From Synergistaceae bacterium (lineage in GTDB: Bacteria; Synergistota; Synergistia; Synergistales; Aminobacteriaceae): DNA of 64,000 bases. The stretch lies in the NCBI GenBank assembly GCA_017405525.1, contig JAFRAH010000010.1:62001-126000 (forward strand), read 5' to 3'. The notes beneath the pieces are model-generated. The model was not told where the DNA came from. It saw only the letters and a program-made list of their open reading frames with translations, and did not search any database. How positions within the stretch are numbered: the stretch's first letter is position 1; the number at the start of each line of letters is the position of its first letter. Of this stretch, positions 52,302-61,977 are shown one piece after another. The translations under genes and the position numbers were made by a program.

Positions 52302-53092
52302 GTCGCTTCATGCCTCCTTAGTGTTATGCATCGTGGGAAATTCCCGCCGTCATTGACCGACCCGGAGAACTCGAACTCACCGCCCAAGCCCTCAAGCTCC
52401 ACTGCCTGCCTCATGTCCCCCGCCTCAAGGACGAGATACCCCCCCGGCCTCAGCCTACCTAGTGCCAGCGCAATAACCTCACGGTAATACTTCATGCCGT
52501 CATCTCCACCGTCAAGCGCAGAATGAGGCTCATAGTCCCGGACTTCACGCATGAGCCCGGAAATTTCCCCTGAAGGAATATACGGTGGGTTACTGATGAG
52601 AAGATCGAGCTCCGGGCTGACGGCTTCGGTGATGATTTCTGCCCTGTCAGTGAGGCCGTAACGTTCGAGATTCTCGCGGGCATACTTCAGGGCTTCGGTG
52701 CTGATGTCGAGCATGTAGCCACATGACTCCGGGAACTCAAGCAGCAAGGTGATAGCTATGCATCCTGAGCCTGTCCCCCAGTCCATGAACGTGAACGAAT
52801 CATCACGGGCAAAGAGCCTCCTCACTCCCTCGATTAGGGTTGCTGTGTCGTTGCGTGGAATGAGAACGCCCGGCCCAACGCTGAAATCACGCCCGCAAAA
52901 ATCCGCAGTGCCTAGAATGTACTGCAAGGGTTCGCCGTTCTCGCGACGTGAGATTAACGCCTCAATTCTTGCGCACTCGTCAGGGGTGAACTCGTTGCGG
53001 GCATATACTGCCGAGTGCCCAACGCCCAGAGCATGGGAGATCAGCCACAATGCTTCATGCCCCGCGCGCCGGAAGTAGTCATCAGCCCTCAA
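52298..53092 (-). CDS. prmC: Release factor glutamine methyltransferase PrmC
   Basis: Methylates the GGQ glutamine of RF1/RF2 using SAM. An N-terminal helical domain is followed by a Rossmann methyltransferase ([13 protein letters not shown]) with the catalytic ISNPPYIP. Length 264 aa. The TTG start overlaps the prfA 3' end by 11 bp, so its substrate is encoded directly upstream. Confidence 0.93.
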   Translation of the reverse strand: MRADDYFRRAGHEALWLISHALGVGHSAVYARNEFTPDECARIEALISRRENGEPLQYILGTADFCGRDFSVGPGVLIPRNDTATLIEGVRRLFARDDSFTFMDWGTGSGCIAITLLLEFPESCGYMLDISTEALKYARENLERYGLTDRAEIITEAVSPELDLLISNPPYIPSGEISGLMREVRDYEPHSALDGGDDGMKYYREVIALALGRLRPGGYLVLEAGDMRQAVELEGLGGEFEFSGSVNDGGNFPRCITLRRHEAT

Positions 53093-54161
53093 TGTCCTGT
53101 AGTTTCTGCGTCTGTTCAGCTAGGAGCATGGCATCAATCATCTCATAAAGGTCTCCGTCAAGGTAGCTCTCCAGCTTGTAGAGTGTGAGGTTTATGCGGT
53201 GGTCGGTTATCCTGTTCTGCGGGAAGTTGTACGTCCTCACTCGTTCGGATCTGTCGCCGCTCCCAATCATGCCCCTTCTCTCACTGGCCTGCTCACTGCT
53301 CTGCTTCTGTTGCTCCAAGTCGTATAGCTTCGTCTTGAGGTAGGACATTGCGCGGGCACGGTTCTTGATCTGTGAGCGTTCATCCTGGCAGGTTACGACA
53401 ATCCCGGTCGGAAGGTGAGTGATCCTCACGGCTGAGTCAGTCATGTTTACGTGCTGTCCTCCTGCTCCGCTTGAACGGTAGGTGTCGATCTTGAGGTCTT
53501 CCGGGCGAATCTCCACCTCGACATCATCAGCCTCCGGGAGAACTGCAACAGTAGCCGCGCTCGTGTGAATGCGTCCTGATGCCTCAGTTACCGGCACTCT
53601 CTGGACACGGTGAACACCCGACTCGTACTTCATCTTGCTGTATGCTCCCTGAGAGTCTATCCTGAAGACTATTTCCTTGTAGCCGCCAATCCCTGCAGTG
53701 TTCGTTGAGCTGTCTATGACTTCAACCTTCCAGTGCTGACGCTCGCAGAAACGCGTATACATCCTGAAGAGGTCTGCCGCAAATAGTGTAGCCTCATCGC
53801 CGCCTGTCCCTGCCCTGATCTCGACTATGACGCTCTTGTCATCGTTAGGGTCTTGTGGCAGGAGCAGCAACGTCAAATCGTGGGTAAAGCTCTCTATCTT
53901 GGGTTCAAGCTCCGCAATCTCCTCACGTGCCAATGCCTCAAGCTCAGAATCCCCGGACTTTATGAGCTCCTTTGCCTCAGCTATGGACTTCTGGGCTGAC
54001 TTGTACTCCTGATATTTCGTTACGACTGGTTCAAGCTGTGCGCGTTTCTTGCCCAATATCTGGAGCTCCTTGGGGTCTGAGGCTATTTTCGGGTCAGCTA
54101 ACTTCCTGCCGACTTCTTCGTATTCCTGCTCGATTGCCTGCAGTTTAGGTTCTATGTTCAT
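53082..54161 (-). CDS. prfA: Peptide chain release factor 1
   Basis: Terminates translation at UAA and UAG. The GGQ loop [18 protein letters not shown] is intact, and the family's codon-recognition segment lies before it. Length 359 aa. Its ATG overlaps the DUF1385 stop by 4 bp. Order thyX-DUF1385-prfA-prmC. Confidence 0.96.
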   Translation of the reverse strand: MNIEPKLQAIEQEYEEVGRKLADPKIASDPKELQILGKKRAQLEPVVTKYQEYKSAQKSIAEAKELIKSGDSELEALAREEIAELEPKIESFTHDLTLLLLPQDPNDDKSVIVEIRAGTGGDEATLFAADLFRMYTRFCERQHWKVEVIDSSTNTAGIGGYKEIVFRIDSQGAYSKMKYESGVHRVQRVPVTEASGRIHTSAATVAVLPEADDVEVEIRPEDLKIDTYRSSGAGGQHVNMTDSAVRITHLPTGIVVTCQDERSQIKNRARAMSYLKTKLYDLEQQKQSSEQASERRGMIGSGDRSERVRTYNFPQNRITDHRINLTLYKLESYLDGDLYEMIDAMLLAEQTQKLQDIEG

Positions 54162-55087
54162 GACAGCAGCCCTCCTTCAAGTGCGGTGTCTAGTGAGATT
54201 AACGCTACCTCTGCCTGCCTGATGTCCGGCTCTCTTGTCGTGAGGTACTGGAGCGTCAGGAACGGGGCAATGACACAGAGCCCGAACTTCCCCGATTTTG
54301 AGGCAAGGCGTATTATCTCGTAGGATATTCCGATAACGACAGGGATTAGTATTACTCTGGCCAATACCTGAAGAATGAAGCTCTCTCCTGCTATGAGCGT
54401 CTTTACCGGCGAAAACACAATTATGCTCACGATTACGGCAATAAGCAGGAACGATGTCCCGCACCTTGGGTGTATCCTCGAACACGTCATTATGTTTTCG
54501 GGTGTCATCTTGAGACCGTGCTCGAATGCGTTGATTGTCTTGTGCTCAGCTCCGTGATACCTGAAGACCTCGCGGATGTCCTTCCACAACCCTATCACAG
54601 CAACATAGCCGATGAAGATTACTGCCCTCATTACTCCCTCGATGATGTTCACGTGAAGGGGCTCGGTGGCAACCTTGCCTGCAAGCCACAAAGGCAACGC
54701 GATGAACAGCCCTCCCACTGCACCGACAGCAAGCAGCACTGACAGCACTATATCCTTGATGGTCATCTTCTCGTCTTCTTCCTCAAGGGCAACTTCAGCA
54801 GATTTCGAGAGAGCCTTGAAACCTGTAGCCATCATCTCGCACATAACGACAACTCCGCGAATGAACGGGAGCTTCCAGGGCATTCTCTCAGTTCGTGAGG
54901 AGTTCGGCCATGTCTCGGTGAAGATGTCCCCTGACGGCCTGCGGACTGCCAAGCCCCATAAAGTTTTCCCCTTCATGAGGACTCCCTCAATCACTGCCTG
55001 CCCCCCAACGGGTATTTTCTTGGGTTCAGCATCAGAGGCAAGCATGTTCATAGCCATCATCAACAAAATGTTTAGTCTCTTAAGCAA
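54158..55087 (-). CDS. DUF1385 membrane protein
   Basis: The 309-aa protein matches DUF1385 ([23 protein letters not shown]-like segment, [24 protein letters not shown]). It has about four or five membrane helices. Function unknown; it often lies next to prfA and rpmE. TTG 55087 overlaps thyX by 8 bp, but ATG 55060 or 55045 are also possible starts. Confidence 0.85.
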   Translation of the reverse strand: MLKRLNILLMMAMNMLASDAEPKKIPVGGQAVIEGVLMKGKTLWGLAVRRPSGDIFTETWPNSSRTERMPWKLPFIRGVVVMCEMMATGFKALSKSAEVALEEEDEKMTIKDIVLSVLLAVGAVGGLFIALPLWLAGKVATEPLHVNIIEGVMRAVIFIGYVAVIGLWKDIREVFRYHGAEHKTINAFEHGLKMTPENIMTCSRIHPRCGTSFLLIAVIVSIIVFSPVKTLIAGESFILQVLARVILIPVVIGISYEIIRLASKSGKFGLCVIAPFLTLQYLTTREPDIRQAEVALISLDTALEGGLLS

Positions 55088-55769
55088 ACAGCAAATCCTC
55101 CATATCTCTATACGGCTTCCCGCAATTCCTGGTCTCGTTGCATTTCCCGTAGATGCATGACGGCCCGGCCTTCCCGAAAAGAACGGGAGCTTTCTCGCGG
55201 CAAAGTATCAGCATCTTCCGGGCAAGCTCGTGAATCTCCCACTGTGCTCGGCGGCATAGTCTCAGGCTGAAGAAGTGGTGAAGCTCCCTCGCGTTCATGG
55301 TCATCACCAGCCTCGTTGATTGCCCGTGCGGGAGAATGAACCTTGCGTCCTCCTTCGGTATTCCTGCCTCGATTAGTGCCCTGTAGGTCTCCTGAGATGT
55401 CTTCACGGCCTCAGTGTAGAGCCTCAATGCCTCCGGGGTCTCACTGACTGACGGGGGGATAACCACGCTTTCAGGGTCTGGGCTCATCTTCACGTAACGC
55501 TGGCTCTGCTGGCTGAAGCTGGCTACCCTGTGCCTCACCAGCTGGTGTGATGCTACCCTGCTCAGCCCGTCAATCCCGAACGTGAAGCTGACATGCTCGA
55601 ACGTCGAGAGATGCCCGCTCCTGAAGAGGTCGGCAATGAGACCCTCCGATAACTTCTGTTCCTCGCCATGAAGCAGCTCGCCCGCCGTAACGTCCCGGTA
55701 GCATATTCTTGCGGCGGCGGCAACGAGTGCATCAGGTTCAGGGGTATACGACAATAAGATTACGTCCAT
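55080..55769 (-). CDS. thyX: Flavin-dependent thymidylate synthase ThyX
   Basis: Makes dTMP from dUMP with FAD and methylene-tetrahydrofolate. The signature RHRVASFSQQSQRY is present and the length, 229 aa, is normal. No SD is seen; the ATG lies 3 nt after the T-run of the rpmE terminator, so expression may depend on read-through. Confidence 0.94.
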   Translation of the reverse strand: MDVILLSYTPEPDALVAAAARICYRDVTAGELLHGEEQKLSEGLIADLFRSGHLSTFEHVSFTFGIDGLSRVASHQLVRHRVASFSQQSQRYVKMSPDPESVVIPPSVSETPEALRLYTEAVKTSQETYRALIEAGIPKEDARFILPHGQSTRLVMTMNARELHHFFSLRLCRRAQWEIHELARKMLILCREKAPVLFGKAGPSCIYGKCNETRNCGKPYRDMEDLLFA

Positions 55770-55772
55770 AAC

Positions 55773-55799
55773 AAAAAAGGGAGCATCTTTCAGCCCCCC
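55773..55799 (-). terminator. Rho-independent terminator after rpmE
   Basis: On the minus strand a 6-bp GC-rich stem with one G-U pair and an 8-nt loop is followed by six T, directly in front of the thyX ATG. Confidence 0.65.
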
Positions 55800-55815
55800 A
55801 TAGTGGTCTGCCGGT

Positions 55816-56043
55816 TTATACTTCCGTCTTCTGCCCGTAGTTCACGCCCTTGTACTTCTTCTGGAACTTTTCGAGCCTTCCTGCCTCAGCAAGTACCCTG
55901 CCCTTCTTGCCCGAATAGAACGGGTGGCACGCCGAGCATACTCCTACACGGATTTCCTTCTGTGTCGAACGGGTCATGAAGGTGTTTCCGCAAGCGCATG
56001 TAACCTTGCACTCCTGATATTCAGGGTGAATGCCTTTCTTCAT
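55816..56043 (-). CDS. rpmE: Ribosomal protein bL31 (zinc form)
   Basis: The 75-aa protein has [22 protein letters not shown] and [11 protein letters not shown], so the zinc-binding cysteines of the C+ type are present. It follows rpsO by 15 bp. Confidence 0.96.
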   Translation of the reverse strand: MKKGIHPEYQECKVTCACGNTFMTRSTQKEIRVGVCSACHPFYSGKKGRVLAEAGRLEKFQKKYKGVNYGQKTEV

Positions 56044-56058
56044 GGTGATGATTCCTCC

Positions 56059-56325
56059 CTAGTGCCTTAATCCGAGACGCTCAATCAGTGAACGGTAGCG
56101 GTTGAAGTCCTTGTTCATGAGGTAGCGGAGAAGCCTCCTGCGTGAACCTACCATCTTGAGGAGTCCTCTGCGTGAGTGGAAGTCCTTCTTGTGGATCTTG
56201 AGGTGCTCGGTGAGTTCCCTGATGCGTTCCGTGAGTACTGCTACCTGTACTTCAGGAGACCCGGTATCTTTCTCGTGGGTCTTGTACTCTGCTATTACTT
56301 CCTGTTTCTTTTCCTTCTGGATCAT
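56059..56325 (-). CDS. rpsO: Ribosomal protein uS15
   Basis: The 88-aa protein has the standard uS15 sequence ([39 protein letters not shown]). SD CAGGAGG precedes the ATG. A leader of about 85-90 nt with a hairpin precedes it. Confidence 0.97.
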   Translation of the reverse strand: MIQKEKKQEVIAEYKTHEKDTGSPEVQVAVLTERIRELTEHLKIHKKDFHSRRGLLKMVGSRRRLLRYLMNKDFNRYRSLIERLGLRH

Positions 56326-56370
56326 GAATGAATTAACCTCCTGATGTTGCTAGTCCTTCAGAGCCTGGGA

Positions 56371-56405
56371 CAAGGCCGATCCATCAAGCCATGTTCTAAG
56401 CCTTG
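56371..56405 (-). promoter_or_regulatory. Hairpin in the rpsO leader, possible S15 autoregulatory element
   Basis: The 6-bp inverted repeat CAAGGC (56371-56376) and GCCTTG (56400-56405) brackets 23 nt in the mRNA leader between the promoter and the rpsO SD. S15 represses its own synthesis through leader structures in several bacteria; this one is only a candidate. Confidence 0.35.
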
Positions 56406-56418
56406 AGTGTAAGCAGGG

Positions 56419-56424
56419 ATTATA
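56419..56424 (-). promoter_or_regulatory. -10 box of rpsO-rpmE
   Basis: On the minus strand TATAAT (56424-56419) lies about 94 bp before the rpsO ATG. The -35 region is A/T-rich without a consensus hexamer. Confidence 0.5.
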
Positions 56425-56494
56425 TTAGCACATGGGGAAAAAATTTGCAGTCTTTGAGCTTGACAGGAAAAAAATTTTTTTTGTGCGGCCATGT

Positions 56495-56503
56495 TGCTAT
56501 AAT
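56495..56503 (+). promoter_or_regulatory. Extended -10 promoter of rpiB-upp
   Basis: TTGCTATAAT contains a TGn-extended -10 box (TATAAT 56498-56503) 40 bp before the ATG. AAGGAG lies 12 nt before the ATG. Confidence 0.55.
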
Positions 56504-56543
56504 ACGTCTTAAATTTTCCACAACAAAGGAGCTAAAGCGCAGA

Positions 56544-57638
56544 ATGAAAATCGCACTTGGCACGGACCACGCAGGCTTTATCCTGAAAGACGCAGTAACA
56601 AAATTTCTCAGCTCACGAAAAATTGAAGTGATAGACTTCGGAGCTTACATGAAGAATGATGAAGATGATTACCCCGACGTAGCTTTCAAGGCATCAAGGG
56701 CAGTAGCTGATGAGGAAGCTGACGCGGGGATTTTATTATGCGGGACTGGCTACGGAATTTCCATCGCGGCCAACAAAGTTCTGGGGATAAGGGCAGTCGC
56801 ATGTGATACCCCCGAAAGCGCAAGGCGTGCGAAATCCCACAACAACATCAACGTGATTGCACTCGGAGGAAGCTCGGTGAACCCTTCGGACGTTCCGGCA
56901 ATACTCAGCGCATGGCTGGATACTCCCTTCGAGGGAGGAAGGCACTTGCGCCGAATCAACAAGATCTCCATGGCCGAACGTTCAACCCTCAACGCTCACC
57001 TGTCATCAGGCGGTCGTGTCGTAATCTTCAACCACCCGTTAGTTCAGCACAAGGTAGGAATAATCCGGGACGTGAACACGAGCGTAAAGCAGTTCCGTGA
57101 ATTGCTCCAGGAGATTGCCGGGCTCATGGTCTACGAGATAACCCGGAGCTTGCCCCTCACCGCAAAGGAAGTACAGACCCCCATCGAGAAGACGACCGTC
57201 AAGACGATTGAGGGCCGTAAAATGGCAATAGTCCCCGTACTGAGGGCAGGGCTCGGAATGGTTGACGGTATCCTACAGATCGTGCCTAACGCGAAGGTAG
57301 GACACATTGGGCTTTACCGGGACCCTGAGACGTTGAAGCCTGTAGAGTATTACTGCAAGCTCCCGTTCGACATTGAGGAACGTGAAATATTCGTTCTTGA
57401 CCCTATGCTTGCTACCGGCGGATCATCTGCGGCGGCAATAAGCCTCATCAAGAAACGCGGCGGCCGTAAAATCTCTCTGGTCTGTCTCATTGCTGCCCCC
57501 GAAGGAATCGAGAAGGTTCACAGTGAGCACCCTGAAGTAGATATTTTTGCGGCGGCTCTTGACTCACACCTCAACGAGCACGGCTATATAGTTCCCGGAC
57601 TTGGTGATGCTGGCGACAGGTTGTTCGGGACAAAATAA
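56544..57638 (+). CDS. Fusion of ribose-5-phosphate isomerase B and uracil phosphoribosyltransferase
   Basis: Residues 1-140 are RpiB ([10 protein letters not shown], active-site CGTGYG at 66-71, ANKVLGIRA), which interconverts ribose-5-P and ribulose-5-P. Residues about 155-364 are Upp ([29 protein letters not shown] loop [10 protein letters not shown]), which makes UMP from uracil and PRPP. There is no stop or internal start between them, so one 364-aa polypeptide is made, linking pentose-phosphate supply to pyrimidine salvage. ATG 56544 fits RpiB; an open frame upstream (to 56403) is not coding-like and covers the promoter. wecA-like follows after 9 bp. Confidence 0.9.
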   Translation: MKIALGTDHAGFILKDAVTKFLSSRKIEVIDFGAYMKNDEDDYPDVAFKASRAVADEEADAGILLCGTGYGISIAANKVLGIRAVACDTPESARRAKSHNNINVIALGGSSVNPSDVPAILSAWLDTPFEGGRHLRRINKISMAERSTLNAHLSSGGRVVIFNHPLVQHKVGIIRDVNTSVKQFRELLQEIAGLMVYEITRSLPLTAKEVQTPIEKTTVKTIEGRKMAIVPVLRAGLGMVDGILQIVPNAKVGHIGLYRDPETLKPVEYYCKLPFDIEEREIFVLDPMLATGGSSAAAISLIKKRGGRKISLVCLIAAPEGIEKVHSEHPEVDIFAAALDSHLNEHGYIVPGLGDAGDRLFGTK

Positions 57639-57647
57639 CGGGCTGAA

Positions 57648-58532
57648 ATGCTTGACGTTAGGTTGTTCATCTTCCTCCTCCTCGGATTTTTCTGGGGAGG
57701 ACTTACTGCACCAATATCGATAAGGCTTGCGGGCATCTACGGGATAATCGACGTACCTGATGCCCGGAAAATCCACAAGGGGAACATGCCGCGTGGTGCA
57801 GGTATAGGCTTATGGCTCGGCTATATGCTCATGGCCGTACTGATGTCTGAGGAGATGCCGGGGTTGCGTTATGTGGCCACAGGTGCAACGGTGATATTCC
57901 TTTGCGGCTATCTCGATGACATGTGCTCACTTAGTCCGTTCTTGAGGCTTGGCCTTCACTTGGGGGCGGCGGCTCTCGTAGTTGTCCCGCTGGGTCTGAG
58001 CATCCCTGTAACGCTGCTGGCGGTAATCTGGCTTGCAGGTCTGACCAGTGCCTATAACCTCATTGACGGAATGAACGGCCTCTGCATCTCGATATTCATT
58101 GCGTCATCTCTTGCTTTGTTCCTTCTTGGGCGTTCATATTCCGGCGTGTACATGGGGGCAATGGCACTCGGTGTGTTGTGCTGGAACTTCCCTAGTGCCC
58201 AGACGTTCTTGGGTGATGGGGGAAGTACATTGCTGGGGTATCTATTTGCCTCTCACTTCCTGATGATCGCCCTGCCTCAGCTGGAGAGTATAGGCATTCA
58301 TGAGCTGGTTCTGTTGATGGTACTTTTCGGGGGGATTCCTGTAGTCGATACATTGACGGCGTTCACGAGAAGGATACTCAGCGGGAAATCGCCATTTTAC
58401 CCGGACAAGAAACACCTTCACCACATACTAATCTCACTCACAGGCTCTAACGTCCTGACTGTGAGCATTATCTTATCCCTTCAGGTCATCATGTTAGTGT
58501 GTGGTCTGAGACTGTATTTGAGGCTGGTGTGA
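57648..58532 (+). CDS. WecA/MraY-family polyprenyl-phosphate sugar-phosphate transferase
   Basis: Polytopic enzyme (294 aa, about nine membrane helices) that transfers a sugar-1-phosphate to undecaprenyl phosphate. DVPDARKIH, LDDM, NLIDGMNGL, FLGDGGST and PDKKHLHH are the family's catalytic-site motifs. Its neighbour wecB makes UDP-ManNAc, so the pair points to envelope glycopolymer synthesis. The stop is 2 bp before wecB. Confidence 0.88.
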   Translation: MLDVRLFIFLLLGFFWGGLTAPISIRLAGIYGIIDVPDARKIHKGNMPRGAGIGLWLGYMLMAVLMSEEMPGLRYVATGATVIFLCGYLDDMCSLSPFLRLGLHLGAAALVVVPLGLSIPVTLLAVIWLAGLTSAYNLIDGMNGLCISIFIASSLALFLLGRSYSGVYMGAMALGVLCWNFPSAQTFLGDGGSTLLGYLFASHFLMIALPQLESIGIHELVLLMVLFGGIPVVDTLTAFTRRILSGKSPFYPDKKHLHHILISLTGSNVLTVSIILSLQVIMLVCGLRLYLRLV

Positions 58533-58534
58533 AC

Positions 58535-59665
58535 ATGAAGAATATAGCTTGCATTGTAGGGACGAGACCAGAGGCCATAAAGATGGCACCGTTAATCCTT
58601 GAGCTGAGGAATGACACGGATATTAGCGTTACAGTTCTTGCGACGGGACAACATACCGACATGCTGAGGCAGGCACTCGATGACTTCGGGATTACGGCAG
58701 ACTTCAACCTCAACATCATGAGGCAGTCCCAATCACTCGACCACATTACCGCGAGCGTACTTCAGGGAGTGGGTAGTTTCCTCGATGAGCACCCGCAGGA
58801 CATGATACTTGTTCACGGCGACACATCAACGACATTTGCGGCGGCACTTGCTGGGTTCTACAGGCATGTTCCTTCCGGCCATGTTGAGGCGGGACTAAGG
58901 AGCTATGATTTATCGTTGCCATTCCCCGAAGAGGCAAACAGGGTATTAACTGACAGGATAGCCAGCCTGTTCTTTGCGCCGACTAAGGGAGCTGCCGGGA
59001 ACCTGATACATGAGGGAGTTCCACGCGAGAAGATACACATCACGGGTAACACGGTAATTGATGCACTCTATGACATTCTGAGGAGACGGCAGGGAATGAC
59101 TGAGCCGGAATACCTGAGCTCACTTCATGGCCGGCCGTTAGTCCTCATGACTGCACACCGTCGGGAGTCTTGGGGTGAACCGCTCGTGAATATCTGCTGG
59201 GCAGTGAGGGACGTTATACGCGCAAGACCTGATACTGTGTTCCTGATACCACTCCACAAGAACCCGGCAGTCAGGGAAGTCATACGCAGGGAACTTGACG
59301 GCCTGAAGGACAACGTGATATTCACCGAGCCTTTGGGTTATTCCGAGTTCGTTTATGCCATGAGCAGGAGCACGTTCATTCTGTCAGACAGCGGAGGAGT
59401 TCAAGAGGAAGCCAGCGCAATCGATAAGCCCGTGCTGATTATGCGGACAGTGTCGGAACGCCCGGAGGCAGTAACTGAAGGGACATGCATTCTTGTGGGA
59501 ACTGACAGGGAGAACATACGCACCCATGCCGTGAAAATCCTGAATGAGCCTGAGTACCTGAGAGCCATAACCGCCAAGAACACAAGGCCGTTCGGTGATG
59601 GGACTGCGAGCGTGAAGATACATGAGTCAGTGAGGAGGTATTTCGGTGTCCACTGTTCCCGCTAA
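58535..59665 (+). CDS. wecB: UDP-N-acetylglucosamine 2-epimerase (non-hydrolysing)
   Basis: Interconverts UDP-GlcNAc and UDP-ManNAc. CIVGTRPEAIKMAPL, VHGDTSTTFAAAL, GHVEAGLRS, the RRES motif and SDSGGVQEEA are present. Length 376 aa from ATG 58535; an open frame upstream (58499) overlaps the transferase and is less likely. Its last 20 bp overlap the ankyrin gene. Confidence 0.95.
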   Translation: MKNIACIVGTRPEAIKMAPLILELRNDTDISVTVLATGQHTDMLRQALDDFGITADFNLNIMRQSQSLDHITASVLQGVGSFLDEHPQDMILVHGDTSTTFAAALAGFYRHVPSGHVEAGLRSYDLSLPFPEEANRVLTDRIASLFFAPTKGAAGNLIHEGVPREKIHITGNTVIDALYDILRRRQGMTEPEYLSSLHGRPLVLMTAHRRESWGEPLVNICWAVRDVIRARPDTVFLIPLHKNPAVREVIRRELDGLKDNVIFTEPLGYSEFVYAMSRSTFILSDSGGVQEEASAIDKPVLIMRTVSERPEAVTEGTCILVGTDRENIRTHAVKILNEPEYLRAITAKNTRPFGDGTASVKIHESVRRYFGVHCSR

Positions 59666-60695
59666 ATTTATGGCAGTGCTGGCAATCTTTCTTTTGTCTG
59701 CCGTGCCGTGCTTCCCTGAAGGCGTTAATGTTGTTGACGATGACGGAAAAACACTCTTCACCGTTGACGTGAACATACGCGACAAACAAGGCCGTACCCT
59801 CCTAATGCTCACAGCCGGAACGTCAAGGAATCCCGAACAGGTCAAGGCACTCATTGATGCCGGGGCAGACGTGAACGCAAAAGCCCCCGATGGAGAAACT
59901 GCACTCTTCTTTGCGGCCTTCAACAACAGCAACCCCGAAATCATCAGGCTGCTCATCTCGGCAGGAGCAGACACCTCAGCACGTCTCATCAACGGAGCAA
60001 CCCCACTCATTGCGGCGGCAAGGAGCAACATCAATCCCGGAATAATTCAGGCTCTCGTGAAAGGTGGCTCTGACATAAACGCTGAGGACAACAGGGGACG
60101 TTCACCGCTCATAGTCTCGGCCATGTTCAACCCGAACAAAGACGTGATGAGGGCGGTAATATCTTCTGGCGCGGACGTGAACAGACGCAATAAGAACGGA
60201 CTTACTCCCTTGATGGTTCTTGCCTCGAACAATGCCAGCAACGAGGCAATGAGTATCCTTCTTGACACTTCCCCAGACATAAACGCAAGGGACAAACACG
60301 AATGGACGGCTCTGACTTTTTCGGCGACAAACGGAAAATCAGCCCACGAAAATATCAGGCTTCTCCTTGAGGCAGGGGCTGATACCAATATCCCGGACGA
60401 TGACGGAATAACCCCGTTAATGTGGCTTTGCATGAACAAGCCCGACGCTGAGACGGTCAAGCTCATTCTCTCACACGGGGCTGACGTGAACGCAATAACT
60501 GGAGAGCTATGGACTGCCTTGACGTTCGCGCTAATGAAGAACGCAGAGATTGAGGCTGTCAGGGTACTTCTTGAGGCCGGAGCAGATACGTTGATTAGGG
60601 ACAAATACGGAAAGACAATGCTGGATTACGCAAAGACCGACAGCGTTAAGGAACTCATCATCAATGCCGCAAAAAAACAAGGACAGGAGGAATGA
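59646..60695 (+). CDS. Secreted ankyrin-repeat protein
   Basis: A signal peptide (about 1-24, ending SAVPCFP) is followed by eight or nine ankyrin repeats of about 36 residues (ADVNAKAPDGETALFFAA, ADTSARLINGATPLIAAA, ADVNRRNKNGLTPLMVLA and so on). It should bind proteins in the periplasm. GTG 59646 with GGAGG 7 nt upstream is the start; ATG 59670 would truncate the signal peptide. It overlaps wecB by 20 bp. Confidence 0.88.
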   Translation: MSTVPAKFMAVLAIFLLSAVPCFPEGVNVVDDDGKTLFTVDVNIRDKQGRTLLMLTAGTSRNPEQVKALIDAGADVNAKAPDGETALFFAAFNNSNPEIIRLLISAGADTSARLINGATPLIAAARSNINPGIIQALVKGGSDINAEDNRGRSPLIVSAMFNPNKDVMRAVISSGADVNRRNKNGLTPLMVLASNNASNEAMSILLDTSPDINARDKHEWTALTFSATNGKSAHENIRLLLEAGADTNIPDDDGITPLMWLCMNKPDAETVKLILSHGADVNAITGELWTALTFALMKNAEIEAVRVLLEAGADTLIRDKYGKTMLDYAKTDSVKELIINAAKKQGQEE

Positions 60696-60703
60696 CACCA
60701 TAG
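60692..60703 (+). CDS. Minimal three-codon ORF (M-T-P-stop) in the murA leader
   Basis: ATG-ACA-CCA-TAG follows AGGAGG (60685-60690) by 1 nt and ends 14 nt before the murA ATG. The spacing to this ATG is too short for strong initiation, so it may be chance. Confidence 0.2.
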   Translation: MTP

Positions 60704-60717
60704 ACAACAAGAACGTA

Positions 60718-61977
60718 ATGAAAATCAACGGAGGAATACCCCTCAGCGGAACGGTAAAGACCCAAGGCGCAAAGAATGCCGCCCTCCCTGTCATGGCCGT
60801 ATGCCTCCTTCTCAGGGACGGAGCTTTAACCCTCGACAATGTCCCGGATCTCCACGACATCAACACGATGATAGAGCTGCTCAAGTCATTAGGTGTTGAG
60901 GTCAGCATTAAGCGTGATGAGAAATCCTCACAGGTGATATTCCGTTCACCCTCTGAGCTCAAATGGGAGGTCTCAGAGACATTAGCCCGGAAGATGCGTG
61001 CCTCCTCACTTGTACTTGGCCCATTGCTCGCCAGTTGCGGGAAGGTCTCCCTGCCATTGCCTGGAGGTTGCTCAATCGGAAGCAGACCCATTGACCTGCA
61101 CCTAAAGGGTCTCAAGCAGATGGGGGCAGAAATTGACATCAGGGACGGAGTAGTTCATGCCAGCGTCAAGGGAAGGCTCAGGGGGCGGCGGCTATACCTC
61201 GACTTCCCTTCAGTGGGTGCGACCGAAAACCTCATGATGGCGGCGGCACTGGCTCAGGGTGAGACGATAATCGAGAACGTAGCGCGTGAACCCGAAATCG
61301 ACAACCTCGCGGCGGTGTTGCGCTGTGTCGGTGCTACTGTCGAGACCGAAGGGGCAGGAGGTGTCCGCATTCTCGGAATTGACCGGGCGCATTCAGGGCG
61401 TGAACGTGTCATTCCCGACAGGATAGAGGCATGTACCTACATTCTCGCGGGAGTGATGACGAACGGGCACATAAAGGTTGAGGACGTTGTGCCTTCACAC
61501 ATTGATGCAGTCCTCGCGAAACTTGAGGAGTCGGGGGCAAAGTTCAGCGTCAGGAAAAAGACAATCGAGATTTTTCCCTCAAAGAAGAGACTTCACCCCG
61601 TAACAGTAAAGACGATGCCATACCCCGGATTTCCGACAGACTCACAGCCTCAGATGGCCGCCGCACTCTCAATAGCACGAGGAGTTAGCACAGTTGAGGA
61701 GAGCGTGTTTCAGGCAAGGTTCCTTTACGCCCAGGAGTTGAACCGAATGGGAGCAGATATTCAGATTTCGCGTGATGTCGCTGTGATCCGGGGGGTTGAG
61801 GGACTCCAAGGTGCAAGCGTTAAGGCTACAGACCTCCGGGCAGGTGCTGCGCTGATTATTGCGGGGCTTGCGGCAAAAGGTGAGACACGGGTTGAGGACA
61901 TGATACACGTCTGGCGGGGATATGAGGCAATCGACAAGAAGCTGTCAGCATTGGGGGCAAGGGTTGAACTCCTCTGA
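60718..61977 (+). CDS. murA: UDP-N-acetylglucosamine 1-carboxyvinyltransferase
   Basis: First committed step of peptidoglycan synthesis (enolpyruvyl transfer from PEP). The loop LPGGCSIGSRPIDLH keeps the catalytic Cys (118, counting from this start), the target of fosfomycin. GAKNAALPVMA is the N-terminal signature. The ATG gives 419 aa. An in-frame ATG at 60664 overlaps the ankyrin gene by 32 bp. The SD AGGAGG (60685-60690) is 27 nt from ATG 60718 but 9 nt from an in-frame ATA (60700), so the start is unsettled. Confidence 0.94.
   Translation: MKINGGIPLSGTVKTQGAKNAALPVMAVCLLLRDGALTLDNVPDLHDINTMIELLKSLGVEVSIKRDEKSSQVIFRSPSELKWEVSETLARKMRASSLVLGPLLASCGKVSLPLPGGCSIGSRPIDLHLKGLKQMGAEIDIRDGVVHASVKGRLRGRRLYLDFPSVGATENLMMAAALAQGETIIENVAREPEIDNLAAVLRCVGATVETEGAGGVRILGIDRAHSGRERVIPDRIEACTYILAGVMTNGHIKVEDVVPSHIDAVLAKLEESGAKFSVRKKTIEIFPSKKRLHPVTVKTMPYPGFPTDSQPQMAAALSIARGVSTVEESVFQARFLYAQELNRMGADIQISRDVAVIRGVEGLQGASVKATDLRAGAALIIAGLAAKGETRVEDMIHVWRGYEAIDKKLSALGARVELL

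Noticed and set aside
56460-56503. TTGACA at 56460-56465 as -35 of the TATAAT at 56498
   Set aside because: The gap is 32 bp, far beyond the usual 16-18 bp; an extended -10 explains the promoter better.
56403-56543. N-terminal extension of the RpiB-Upp frame
   Set aside because: It covers the promoter of the gene, has no SD and adds residues absent from RpiB proteins; ATG 56544 with AAGGAG is preferred.
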